A DNA stretch of 64,000 bases from Rotaria sordida (lineage: Eukaryota; Rotifera; Eurotatoria; Philodinida; Philodinidae), in contig CAJNOL010000144.1 in the NCBI GenBank assembly GCA_905250125.1, positions 62,001 through 126,000 of the forward strand, read 5' to 3'. Positions 53,217-64,000 of the stretch are shown here, one piece after another; position 1 is the first letter of the stretch; each line of letters begins with the position of its first letter. A program made the translations under genes and the position numbers. The notes beneath the pieces were generated by a model that did no database searches, was not told where the DNA came from, and was given only the letters and a program-made list of their open reading frames with translations.

Positions 53217-54483
53217 TTATATTAACAAACATAATAATAAATTTTTAGAACAGAAGTTTGAATTTTTGCATTAACATATATATCATTAAGTATTTTATTT
53301 TATTAATAAAAACTAACTCTAATTTAACGATAGAAACATAATAAATAAATAAAGTAGCTTATAAACGAACGAAATGGTTATTGAATTGAATTTAAAATAT
53401 TATTTAAGAATTTCTTAAACTCTGATATTTCATATCAATTTTGAATATTCTATAAACTCTTTTTATAAATCATTTGAAAGATTCTGGAATAATCTATACA
53501 TTTCTATTTCTTTAAATCTTCAAGTCAATATGAATAAAAAAAAATTGTCAGCGCGACTCCATAAGGGGTCAAAGTGTGAAACTCGTAAATTCTGATTGGC
53601 ATAAATTTATGGTATGGTGTCAGATGGGTTTAAATAATATATTTAAAAAAATGCCGAATAAATAAAAATGATAATAATGATTATAGTTGGTAGACACGCT
53701 TTGAAATTTTATCATTTTGAAAATATTTGCATTTAGAATTTCTAACATAACTTCTTTTCTTCTGATGATAATATATATGACACATGCTATAGGAAATGAC
53801 AAACATCATCTTATAGTTTTTTTGGTCGGTTCAATCATCATATTGGCTTTACCATTGAGTTTCGCCTACGTTTAGAATTTAATCAGTTCATACTTTTCTA
53901 TATCTATCCTATTCTGATTCCGATAGATCAATAATATCTCCTACAATAAGACCTTTCCGCTGTAATACATATACAAACCTGCAATATTTAAACTAGTTAG
54001 AATCTATATAAGAAATCTTAGATTCATTAAATGCTTTGGAAGATTCTAGAAAATTCGAAACTGATCTAAGCATTGTTATTACTGATGCTTCTTTTTCCGT
54101 TATTAGAAAAACGTATTCTCTTTGACAAACAAATCATTCAGCATTGATTAAAAAATCAAATAGATGACAAGTACATTTCATTCGATTTTATTTAAATCAT
54201 CAACTATAAATTAAGCATAATTCAATCATGACATGTTTCAAAAAAATGAAAAGACATATTTACAATAAAAAACATCTATAAAAAAAAATTGATGCCAGTC
54301 TTTAAAAACAACGAAGAATTTTTCAAGGTTTTTTTTCTAATTTCTTCTAGTATAGATAGTAATTCATTTATGTATTTTGATCGATTTATTTTTTGAATTA
54401 TATTTAAAAATAGATTTAAAATAAAATATCTAAAAGAAAAAACGAAATAATTTATTAACCTAATTAAACATGTTGTTTATTTT
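53217..54483. other. Intergenic between convergent genes
   Basis: A stretch of 1.27 kb between the 3' ends of the calcineurin A gene (+) and DARS2 (-). AT-rich with several AATAAA words (for example around 53235 and 53308). No gene or repeat is seen. Confidence 0.45.
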
Positions 54484-57028
54484 TTAGTGATGTTTTTTTT
54501 TGTTTATTTGTAAAAAGTAATAATCTAATTCTGATTGTTCAACTTGACTAGGTGCTTGAGCCATAAGATCTTTTCCATTACTTGTTTTTGGAAAAGCTAT
54601 AACATCTCGAATATGTTCTGTTTCAAGTACTAAAGCAAGTAAACGATCTAATCCAAGTGCAATACCACCATGTGGTGGTGCACCATATTCAAGTGCTTTT
54701 AATAAATGTTCTAAATGTTCAATTGGTAAATTAAGAATATCATGAAGAATAAAACGTTGTATAAATGAATCATAAATTCTAATTGAACCACCAGCAACTT
54801 CAAAACCATTTAAAACAAGATCATAATGTTGACCTATAATACGTGACCAATCTTTTTTTGATGATAAAAGTGATAAATGTTGATCAATTGGTGCTGTAAA
54901 TGGATGATGAGTTGATTCTAATTTTGTTCGATCATCTGTCATCGGGGTAAATAATGGAAAATCAGTTATCCATAAAAAATTCCATTGACGTCTTTTTCTT
55001 AATTCAATTTTATATTGTTTTTCAAGTATATCAGCTAATTTTAAACGTAATCTTCCCATTTTAATTAAACATTCTTCTTCATTATCTGTTTTATTTAATA
55101 GAAATTTTCTATTATTATTATCATATTGTATATCATTATCATCGATTATACATTTAATATCATTCAAAGAAATAGGACTTGTTATTGAAAGTTGTTCTAA
55201 ATTATGTTCAATTTCAAGATCAAAACGTGTATCAGGTTTATCTGTTCCATAACGTGACATACATTCAGCAAAAGTTAAACGAGGAAATGGAATTTTTTCA
55301 ATTTTATCAGGCCAACATGCAACTAAAAGTTGTTCAATTAAAGAAAAAATATTTTCACGTGAAACAAAACTTAATTCTAAATCAATTTGAGTAAATTCAG
55401 GTTGTCGATCAGGACGTCCTAAAACAAACATAGATAATTAATCTTCGTGTAAAAATTTAGTCATTCAAGACAATTAAAAAGTAGTCAGTTTTATTTCAAA
55501 TTTTATATTCTTTTTTTTTTGCATATTTATTCAGGATAGTTTTTTTGATTGACGACTGATTCACAACGAGCATATACTTCAATGATCAATTTTTCTGTTT
55601 CTCATCAGACTCGATCATAATTGGTAATTGAAATCATTCATCAGAATCTACAAAATTTTTTATTTTGATTAAAATTGCTTTAATGCGAAGGACATACAAA
55701 TTTCACAGTACTAATTCTTACAGTTCAATTCCAGAAATTGGCGAAAGTTCTATTTTTATGGAACTTTTACCTGGCACAAACTGAACTATTGGCAATTGCC
55801 AAGAGTCAATTGTAGAAAATTTTGAATTCACTCCTCATTTCATATATCGTTATTAAGGATCGGAACATGGTGTACATTAAATATCGAAATTAACAAAAAG
55901 CACTTTCTTCCAGTAAAATACTGCCTTACGTAAAAAGACGATTTTTTTCAGAGAATAACTGTCGCTTGCAATCTCTGACTTATTGTTATCTATGATATTG
56001 TAGAAAATTGAATAGTTAATAATAAAGCATTATTTTTTGAATATCATAGTCAAAAAAAGTCTTATAAATTAGGAAAAACATTTTGAACATATATTTATGA
56101 AAAAACATATTCGAATTGACTACTTTTAATTCTCTTCAATGATAGAAAATATTGTGTAAAAAGAAAAAGATTTTACACATGATTTAATTTTAAAATAAAG
56201 ATTAAAACCTGTTTCATCTCGAAAACATTTTGCTATTTGAAAATATCGATCAAATCCACCTATCATTAAAAGTTGTTTAAATTGTTGTGGACTTTGTGTT
56301 AATGCATAAAACAATCCACCATTTTGTAAATGAGTTGGAACAATAAATTCTCGTGCACCACCAGGTGTACGTCGAAATAATGATGGAGTTTCAATATCAA
56401 TAAATGAATGTTTTAATAAAAATTCTCGTACTTTTGCAATAAATGCTGAACGAAAACGAATACGTTCTTGCATTATATCACGACGAAAATCTAAATAACG
56501 ATACATTAAACGTGTTGATTCATCTGATTCATGATATTTTGATACATCAAGTGGTAATACAGGTAAACAAGCATTTATTACTTTGAAATCTGTTACATGA
56601 ATCTAAATTTAATTTTATATTTACATTTTAAATATGATTAAACTTACTTCAAGATGACCTAATAACATATTTGTATTAATATCTTTTTCAGGTCGTTTTT
56701 TAAGTATTCCATTAATATATATACATGATTCAACAGGTGTTTGTTTGAATATTTGACGTTCTTCTTTCATTGATGATGGAAGAATAAATTGAATAAGGCC
56801 TGAATGATCACGAAGAACTCCAAATGAATTCATACGACGATATTGTAACCATCCATGAAGAGACACTGATCTATCAATTATATTTATATTAGATAAATCA
56901 GATACTAAATATTGTCGATATGAAAAATTAGTTGAAAACGATGATGATGATGATGATGATGACGATGATGAAACAAATCGACAATGACGTAGTGTTGGCA
57001 AAAACCGTTTTACAATATTAGAAAACAT
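54484..57028 (-). CDS. DARS2: Mitochondrial aspartyl-tRNA synthetase
   Basis: Three exons (56648-57028, 56209-56602, 54484-55418), 569 residues. The N-terminus (MFSNIVKRFLPTLRHCRFVS, then a polyserine run) is basic and lacks acids, as for mitochondrial import. An OB-fold anticodon-binding domain follows (VSLHGWLQYRRMNSFGVLRD, then FILPSS). Class II motif 1 lies around FLLKHSFIDIETPSLFRRTP; motif 2 is FDRYFQIAKCFRDETG, then RPDRQPEFTQIDLELSFV; motif 3 is APPHGGIALGLDRLLALVL. The insertion domain typical of bacterial-type AspRS is present between motifs 2 and 3. The enzyme charges mitochondrial tRNA-Asp. A GAT-repeat (about 56938-56972) encodes the polyserine. The 790-bp second intron splits the motif 2 loop between ET and GR. 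Human DARS2 is 645 residues; this one is shorter in the insertion and tail. Confidence 0.93.
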
Positions 57029-57694
57029 ATCTTAAAAATCAAAGATTTTATTTAAAATAAACAATTTCTCTAATAGAATACATTGAAAATGCATTCTTTC
57101 AACGAAATAATCCTCTATCTATATAATCGTAAGAGTACATCATTGGAGTGGAACGAATAGTCTCTGTCATCGTAACAGGGGAAATACTAGTATCAGCGAA
57201 ATAACATTTCTCGTTTTTTATCTGTGATTTCTGCTTTTTCCACAATCTCTTTTCAAATGAATAGTAAAGATATCTGCAAATTCGTGCAATTATTCTCTTA
57301 TAATCTAGAATGAAAATCTTATTTGAATAAGATCAATTATTCCATATTCATATATTTGTTACTGAAATTGATATAATTCATTTGAGATGTTCAGAAGATA
57401 GTTTGTGAATCAAAGTTTATTGCAATCAATAGATGTGCAATAGAGTCACTATCGATAAAAAGAAGTACGAATCACAGGATAATTTATTAGTATTCTAAAC
57501 GGATATGCAACAATGAAGCCGACGAGTATGTTACAAACATATGGTTTTGTTAATAACAACTTCTTTTAATGTAACTATATCTTAGTAATGGAAAAACCTT
57601 CGTGCTACCTCAAATTCATCGTACACTCATTGATTTTATCATTATCTATGATACAAAATATTCTTTTTTTTGAATTTCTAGCTACAGATGATTG
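57029..57694. other. Intergenic upstream of DARS2
   Basis: A divergent spacer between DARS2 (-) and LASP (+), first part. No gene or motif recognised. Confidence 0.4.
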
Positions 57695-57859
57695 CAGTGG
57701 TGTATTGAGCCATGAGCCATTGGGCAATTGTCCTCGACTCTAAGAGTTACTGTTCAAGGATTTGTTTTAAATAGGGAAAATTGCCCATCGCTGCCTACTC
57801 CTCAAAACAGTTTAACTGGTAAATTGTCCACAAATGAAGAGTTCCTAACTACGCCACTG
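57695..57859. mobile_element. Old hAT-like MITE
   Basis: Starts CAGTGGTGTATTGAG (57695) and ends with the inverted CTACGCCACTG (57859), 165 bp. CAGTGGCGTA-type ends are common among hAT elements. No 8-bp target duplication remains (GATGATTG on the left, AAAACGTT on the right), so the insertion is old or one end is wrong. Confidence 0.5.
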
Positions 57860-58450
57860 AAAACGTTTCACAAAAATTACATATAATAATTTACCATATA
57901 AAATCACATATTGAAACAAATCTATTAGTAAGTCAAAGCTACAATTTATTTCTAGATGATTATTTTTCAATCTTTACATTTATTAATGCAATATGTATTC
58001 GATCTAAAATATACATATTCTTGTAGATCTTAGATATCTTTATCCTTTGGTCTATTAAATAATGATTTTTATAAATAGAAACTAAGATTTAATATATTTT
58101 TAATTCTAATAATTTTTTAACATGCTTCAAAAAGAAATAAATATTCATTGGCCGTATGATATACGAATCATATTCAAGATGGTACAAACAATTTATCCTT
58201 TTTTTTTTATGTTTTGTTTTAGCTTGTTTTGTTTTAATTTTAATCAAGATGAAAATGAATTGAATAACTAAAATAAATAAAAAATTCGATATGTTTATTT
58301 TCATTGGTTAATCAAAAGTATGAAGGAAAAAAAAAGGATCTATACTCTACTCTGTTATTTGTCGGTGTTTTGCTTCAAGCAATACGAAAGATTATTTTCT
58401 TTTTGCCCTTCAGATTTTATCTTTTCTCGTTTACAAGATCAAAAACAAAT
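57860..58450. other. Intergenic upstream of LASP
   Basis: AT-rich; the 150 bp before the LASP start are less AT-biased and probably hold the leader. Short ORFs are not credible. Confidence 0.4.
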
Positions 58451-60613
58451 ATGAATATGTCAACTGCACAAAATAAAAAGTGTAGTAAATGTGACAAAAT
58501 TGTCTATCCAACAGAAGAAATCAAATGTCTTGATAAAGTAAGTTTTTCATTTTATTCTTGTTTTTTATATCTCTTCTTCAACTCAATATTAACCATTGTT
58601 TATTTTTGTCATTAGACAAAAAGGTAATTTCATATAGTCATCCATTGCCTGTACTTTTTTATCTTTACCAATCAGTTTTCAATGGAAAAACAATGCATGA
58701 ATTTCTCGTTCTTCTACAGAATATGTACACACCTCCTATTCGCTAAATAATTTGATTATATACAAATTAGCTTGATTTCACAATGGAAAATATTCTATAC
58801 GAATGAAGATGTATATGTATTCTGTACAAGGACTGAATTTATTTTCCTGCTAGAAAAATAAAAATTATTGCTATTTAATAATAAATAAATATTTATTGTT
58901 TTTTTGTTAGTTTTGGCATAAAGGATGTTTAAAATGTACAGTGTGTGGAACGACACTTAATGTCAAAAATGTCAAGGGTTATGATAAAATGCCATATTGC
59001 AATGGGTATGAAATAAAAATAATTAATAATTATTAATCGAAAAAATAATATTCTTTTAGGCATTATCCACAACCAAAGCCAACTGTTGTTGTTGATAATC
59101 CAGAAATGCAACGTATTCGATTACTTACAGATATTCAAAGCAATGTATTGAAATTTATTTTGAAAAAAAAAAAAAAAGTAAAATATTTAATACATGAGTT
59201 TATTTTTTTCTTTTTTCTAGGCGAAATATCATGAAGATTTTAATAAAAGTAAAGGAAAATTTACTGTTGTAACTGATGATCCAGCACTAATACGAGCTAA
59301 AGAACAACAACGCATGGTTAGTCAAGCAGAATATACAGGCAAACGAAAAGATAGTACATCACAAGTTCTTGCTCAAGGTTTAATATATTTATTATTAAAT
59401 ATTTTTTAGTTATAAGTTTTTGTTTTTGTTTTTCTATTTTAAAGACAATAATCAACAACCCAGTGGAAATAATACTAACAATCGAGGTTTTAAAACATCT
59501 GAAGCAGCAGTAGGTCGTGGTAAGTTCATTTTATTTATTATTCTTTCTTTTTCTATTGAATATTTCTAGTGGCTGATTATGATCCGATCAATGATGATCG
59601 TGGTTCATTAGCAAGAGGTTATGAACCAACAGCAAAAATTATGCATTCTACTAGTAAGTATATCGTATTTTAACATATATAATACGTCTCTCAATTAAAG
59701 ATAATATTTTAATCTTCGATTCTTCTTTCCAACAATAAATAGTAAATGAAATTCAAATGAAAAATAAGATATCGTAGAAGTTTTAAATTATTGAATATCA
59801 TGTCTTCAATAAAACTGTAGAACCAATTTAGTTACGGATTCATACTTTTAACGTAGCCTGTCTAAAGATGTATGGGATCGAGGCTATGAGAAAAAAAATT
59901 GTCTAAACTCGAACTGAATATTATAGCTAAATATTCTATGGTTTTAAGCGAATTATATCAATCAGAACATAATTCAAGAGAAATGACTCAAAAAAAATGC
60001 TAATCATCGACTAAATAAATAAAAACACAAGTATTGAAGAAATTCTCGGATATTTTTCTCTCGATCGGGACTAAAAAAAACTTGTTCTCACATATGTCTA
60101 AGCCTGTTAGATTTCATGATAGTATTTATAATGACAATTTAGATACAAATAATATCTTCATTTTTGAATAAGAAAATATTTTAATTTTTTGAATATAGCA
60201 TATGACATAAATCAAAAAAGTTCCGCTCAATCAAATACAAAATTTAATAATATTAACAGTAGTGGAAATGAAAATAAAAGTTCACATAATACATATGAAA
60301 ATGCACAACAAATTTCAACAAAAAATATTCATCATGATGAACAACATTCACATGGTGATACTCAATCTACACAGGTTAATTATTTATTTCGAAGAAAACA
60401 AAAAAAACTTTTATATTTTATTTAACAAATATTTAGATGAAAGTTCGTGCACTTTATTCATATACTGCAGCTGAATCGGATGAAATTAGTTTTGATGAAG
60501 GTGATATTCTTGTTCAATGTGAACAGGTTGATGCTGGTTGGATGTTAGGTCAAAATCCTAAAACAGGTCAACAAGGTCTACTTCCATCGAACTATGTGGA
60601 AATTATTGATTGA
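58451..60613 (+). CDS. LASP-type LIM-nebulin-SH3 protein
   Basis: Eight exons: 58451-58537, 58911-59005, 59060-59144, 59221-59377, 59445-59519, 59570-59653, 60199-60374, 60437-60613; 311 residues. An N-terminal LIM domain has [13 protein letters not shown], then [17 protein letters not shown] and MPYCNGHYPQPKP, with all zinc ligands. Two nebulin-like repeats follow ([18 protein letters not shown] and [13 protein letters not shown]), then a low-complexity linker rich in N, S and H. A C-terminal SH3 domain reads [20 protein letters not shown], then [19 protein letters not shown] + nebulin repeats + SH3 is the LASP1/LASP architecture; these proteins sit on actin filaments at adhesions and in muscle. 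The second start codon two residues later (58457) is also in frame. The intron 59654-60198 is the longest. Confidence 0.93.
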
Positions 60614-62298
60614 GAATGAAAATATTTGTTTTTCTTGTTTTTGTTTTCATTTATTTGGGCATTTTCTTTATTTCTCATAGAGACTTATATGTAAATAATT
60701 CCGCTTTTTTACTCTATGACTACAACATTCGAATCTTCTTATCTGACTTTTGCGTTTATTTGTCTTTTTCTTATTTTGCCGTGCGTCTGTCTGTGTATGC
60801 GTGTTGTTACAGTTTCAACAGAACTCACAAAACCAAACATTTTTTCAATAAAGATATAAATCATCCAATAATGATCATTTGTCTCATTTTGCTTTTTGAT
60901 CTTATATTGAAATGTTTACTTTCGTGAAATACGATCTAAAAGAAATGTTCAAATATACGAGTAGAAATTTGAACTTCACCGACGCGACAGACATCCTTGG
61001 CAACATCTCTCCTATACTTGTTTATTGCATTTCTTCAGGATTAACTAAAAGGATGTTGAAGATATGTGTCCAAAAATAGAATGTATAAAACAATGTCTCT
61101 ACGATTAGTAACAACAATTACATCGTATTTTACATTTTAATCCTCCAGGGTTTGCGCTAACAACTGTCTTTCAAACACAGAAAATTGAAATAATGTTCTA
61201 TGGATATGAAGTCATCATGATAAATATACTATATTCTATGACGAATTTAATAATGATGTTTTATGGAATGGTTTTATTCAATGAATCATTCATATGTTAT
61301 ACTGATTCTATTATATTAAAAGATGATAGGTTTCATTTCAAACGCTTGTTGAGAGAACAAATGTTTTTATTAAGTAAAAAAGTTTTATCCAAAAAAATGA
61401 AGTATTGATAGAAAAAAATTAAATTCGAAAATATTCTATATTAAATATTAAGCGAGATTATTCAATCTGAAGTTAATAACTTTCCCAGTTTATTCATTTT
61501 TTTTTATTTAAGATTTAGAATCATTTGACTGTTTTTTTTTTATGTAGATCAAATATTTTGATTAAAAAAATTGAATATAAACTTATGTTAAATTTTCAAA
61601 ATTGAACATGATGAAAATTTCCTTGAAAGATAACGTTATTTAAAGAAATAATACATTAGTTTGTGACGGTGAATTAAACAAATATGTAGAATTTGTTAAA
61701 CACAAACAGTCAACATTAATAGACAAATATATTTCAGTTAGAATGCTTCTTTATAACATAACCTGAGTTTGTTTTCATGAATAAAAAAAAAAATGAGTTG
61801 TTTGGTTATATTTAAAAACATTTCAAATCGATTGAGTCAATTTTTATTTTTATTTTTTTCTCATTTAAAATATCCCGTTGTGAAATTTCAAATGAAAAAG
61901 AAAACTAATGCACGCTATGCACATTTTTTATTTGCATTCGACGACAACAGAAATAATACTCAATAGATTGACATATTTAAAAATTAATCAACACTTGAAA
62001 ATCTCTTTTTCTTTCAATGTCTATATACAATTTTAACAAACAACAAATGCAAACGACGAGAAATATAATAAGAAGAAAAAGAATTTCACATCAAATAACA
62101 AAATTTTTTTCTAGCACTAGAAACAACGAACAATAGCAAATTGACGATATTCGTGTATTAACAAGAGTTCATTAAAGATTATATTCAACTTCATTCTTCA
62201 AAACAAAAAATATTAGATCACAAAAAATAATAAAAATATAATAAAACAACATTTGTACCGTATAATTAGGTCAAAAAAATATTGTCAAAATTTATTAT
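60614..62298. other. Intergenic
   Basis: A stretch of 1.7 kb. It contains the LASP 3' region (CAATAAAG near 60848 may be a polyadenylation signal). An unremarkable 71-codon ORF at 61193-61408 is methionine- and isoleucine-rich and unrecognised. Around 61145 there is a GTTTGCGCTAACAA phrase shared with 7825. Confidence 0.4.
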
Positions 62299-63630
62299 AT
62301 GAATCTACCAGATATTAATCCAAATTTACCATGTTTACGTCTATTGACATATTCTCGTATAGGAAAGCGTCGATTGTCAAGTAGTACTGGTTCTAAAAGT
62401 ACTCATTCATCATCTACATCAGCTTCAACACAATCAAAAAATTTACATTCAGTACCAATACTTATACAATTGTGTATTTATCCTGATGAAGATTATGCAT
62501 ATCAAACAATGAAAACTTTATTTTCATCACGTTATCATTCTTCACCAAATGTATGGGATGAATTTGGTTGTAATATTCTTATGTATACACTTCGTTATCA
62601 ACGTTATCAATTATTTGATTTTTTATTAAATGAAACATCATTAGATCTTAATCTTCGATCAAAAGATCGACAAGGTAATACAATTCTTCATTATGCTGTT
62701 ATTTATGGAAAAGATGATACGAAAATTATGGAGAATTTAATTGAAAAATTTCTTAAATTTGGTATTGATATTGATGAAAGAAATATTTTTGGATTTACAC
62801 CATTACTTTTTGGTAAAATTTAAAAATAATTCTGATAAGATATTAACATTTTTATTCATATTTCTAGCGATGTTTTGCGGACGATATGATCTTGTTTTAA
62901 CTTTATTAACTAAAACAGATGCATCACCATTTGTTCGAGATTATATTCAATTAACAAATATGCTTGATTATATTGAAATTGATGCAAAACATAGAGAATT
63001 TTATAAGACAATTCAAAATAAGTCTGTTTTTTTTAATTGAATAAATAATAAACAGACTGAGTTATTTTTAGTCGTTTACATTCTCAAGATTCTTGTTTGA
63101 CTCGTGAATCAACTCGTTTATGTATACAACTTCATAAAACTCTTCCTCCTCAATCAAATTCTCCATGTCAAACGATTCAACATCATCCTTATATGAATTT
63201 TTTTGAAAATATTTTTCCACGAGCTGTACAAGATCGTTCAGGATCAATTCGTTCATCAATTTTAAAAATGCTTGATAAAAAATCTTTATCATCAGATTTA
63301 ACATGTCTTATTCAATATATAAATCAACGTTATCCACGTATAAATACTCTAAGAAAATCTGACAATTATCGAAATATAACAAAAACAAAACTTCCTTTTC
63401 AATGTGAAAATTCTAAAACAAATGTTCATAATATTTTCAATCTATTCGATCCAGATTTGAGACCTAAAGCAAGAATATCAAAAATAATAACAACAGAACA
63501 TTCACAACATGTCAAAACACCAATTACATTCAAACGTTTAGGTACTAAACTAACAGTACTTGCTGCTCTTTCTCGACCTCAAACTAGTAATAAAACTGCC
63601 GACTTAATTACAACAATTGGTACCAAATAA
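62299..63630 (+). CDS. Ankyrin-repeat protein, unassigned
   Basis: Three exons (62299-62812, 62868-63021, 63072-63630), 408 residues. After a Ser/Thr-rich start come ankyrin-type repeats: PNVWDEFGCNILMYTLRYQR with FDFLLN, then LDLNLRSKDRQGNTILHYAV with LIEKFLKFGIDIDER, then NIFGFTPLLF with AMFCGRYDLVLTLL (about 95-195). The G-N/F-T-x-L-H/L and LL-x-x-G signatures are clear. The C-terminal half (about 225-408) is basic, low in hydrophobics and ends ALSRPQTSNKTADLITTIGTK. It has no known domain. Ankyrin repeats mediate protein contacts; function otherwise unknown. The start is the first ATG in frame after a stop-rich leader. Confidence 0.75.
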
Positions 63631-64000
63631 TACCTATTCTTTATAAAATTATTTCTTTTATAAACTTAACTAAATCTCAATATTATTTTGGAACTTTTGA
63701 TTTCAAAAAAAAATTTTTTTTTTATCAGTTTTTATATTGTTTTATAGTTAGTATTCATTAAAATTTTGCATTCTTATTAAAAATGGATCAATTAATATAC
63801 ACTTGTCGTAGCAGAGGGGTCACGATAAATGATCCAATAAAATATTCGACATTAAATGCATTAAAAATAAATCACTCTAGTTGACTTTGAACGTTTTTTA
63901 TGTATAAAATTCGTCGATATCTGTATTAATAAGAGATTTAATTATGTATAATAATCGTACGAATTTCGAAAGGTCATCATATCTAGATACATTAAGTGCA
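63631..64000. other. Intergenic to the window end
   Basis: 3' flank of the ankyrin gene; AATAAA-like words near 63836. Nothing else is seen. Confidence 0.4.

Noticed and set aside
60610-60927. 105-codon hydrophobic ORF just after LASP
   Set aside because: It starts at the LASP stop region, is typical of T-rich 3' UTR and has no start context or homologue.

Overview
This window looks like nuclear DNA of a small invertebrate animal, most likely a bdelloid rotifer or a close lophotrochozoan relative. It is very AT-rich. Genes are cut by many 45-75 bp GT-AG introns, with occasional introns of 0.5-1.4 kb carrying transposon insertions. The animal families present include a Kv-type channel, BLM, RFWD3, a ZDHHC palmitoyltransferase, calcineurin A, LASP, mitochondrial aspartyl-tRNA synthetase and a dead Piwi gene. 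The rotifer assignment is inference from gene structure and composition. No marker sequence proves it.

Layout. 0.8-2.0 kb: degenerate Kv-like channel (+). 4.9-6.7 kb: death-domain protein (+). 6.7-13.3 kb: gene-poor, holding a complete hAT-type element (11188-12702) with 8-bp target duplication. 13.3-13.7 kb: small dispanin/CD225-like membrane protein (-). 14.5-15.1 kb: foldback element. 16.5-18.9 kb: ARM-TIR-SAM protein (+). 19.0-34.4 kb: four genes all on the minus strand: BLM-type RecQ helicase with an extra RING finger, SKP1, RFWD3, and a diverged SKP1 paralogue. 35.7-38.2 kb: ZDHHC2/15/20-like palmitoyltransferase (+) with two possible C-termini, followed closely by RPL31 (+). 40.3-41.3 kb: two-finger C2H2 protein (+). 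42.0-44.6 kb: decayed Piwi gene (+). 46.5-46.8 kb: secreted peptide precursor (+). 47.8-50.0 kb: two neighbouring foldback elements sharing a short near-palindromic core. 51.0-53.2 kb: divergent calcineurin A (+). 54.5-57.0 kb: DARS2 (-). 58.5-60.6 kb: LASP-type LIM-nebulin-SH3 protein (+). 62.3-63.6 kb: ankyrin-repeat protein (+).

There is no operon-like organisation, but the minus-strand block is thematically coherent: BLM and RFWD3 both act at stalled or crosslinked replication forks, and SKP1 and its paralogue belong to the ubiquitin system. The mobile content consists of short non-autonomous DNA transposons (hAT-like, Tc1/mariner-like relic, Mutator-like candidate, long-arm foldbacks). 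I saw no retrotransposon, rRNA, tRNA or CRISPR. Exon coordinates were traced by eye from splice consensus and reading frame, so boundaries could be off by a few bases.
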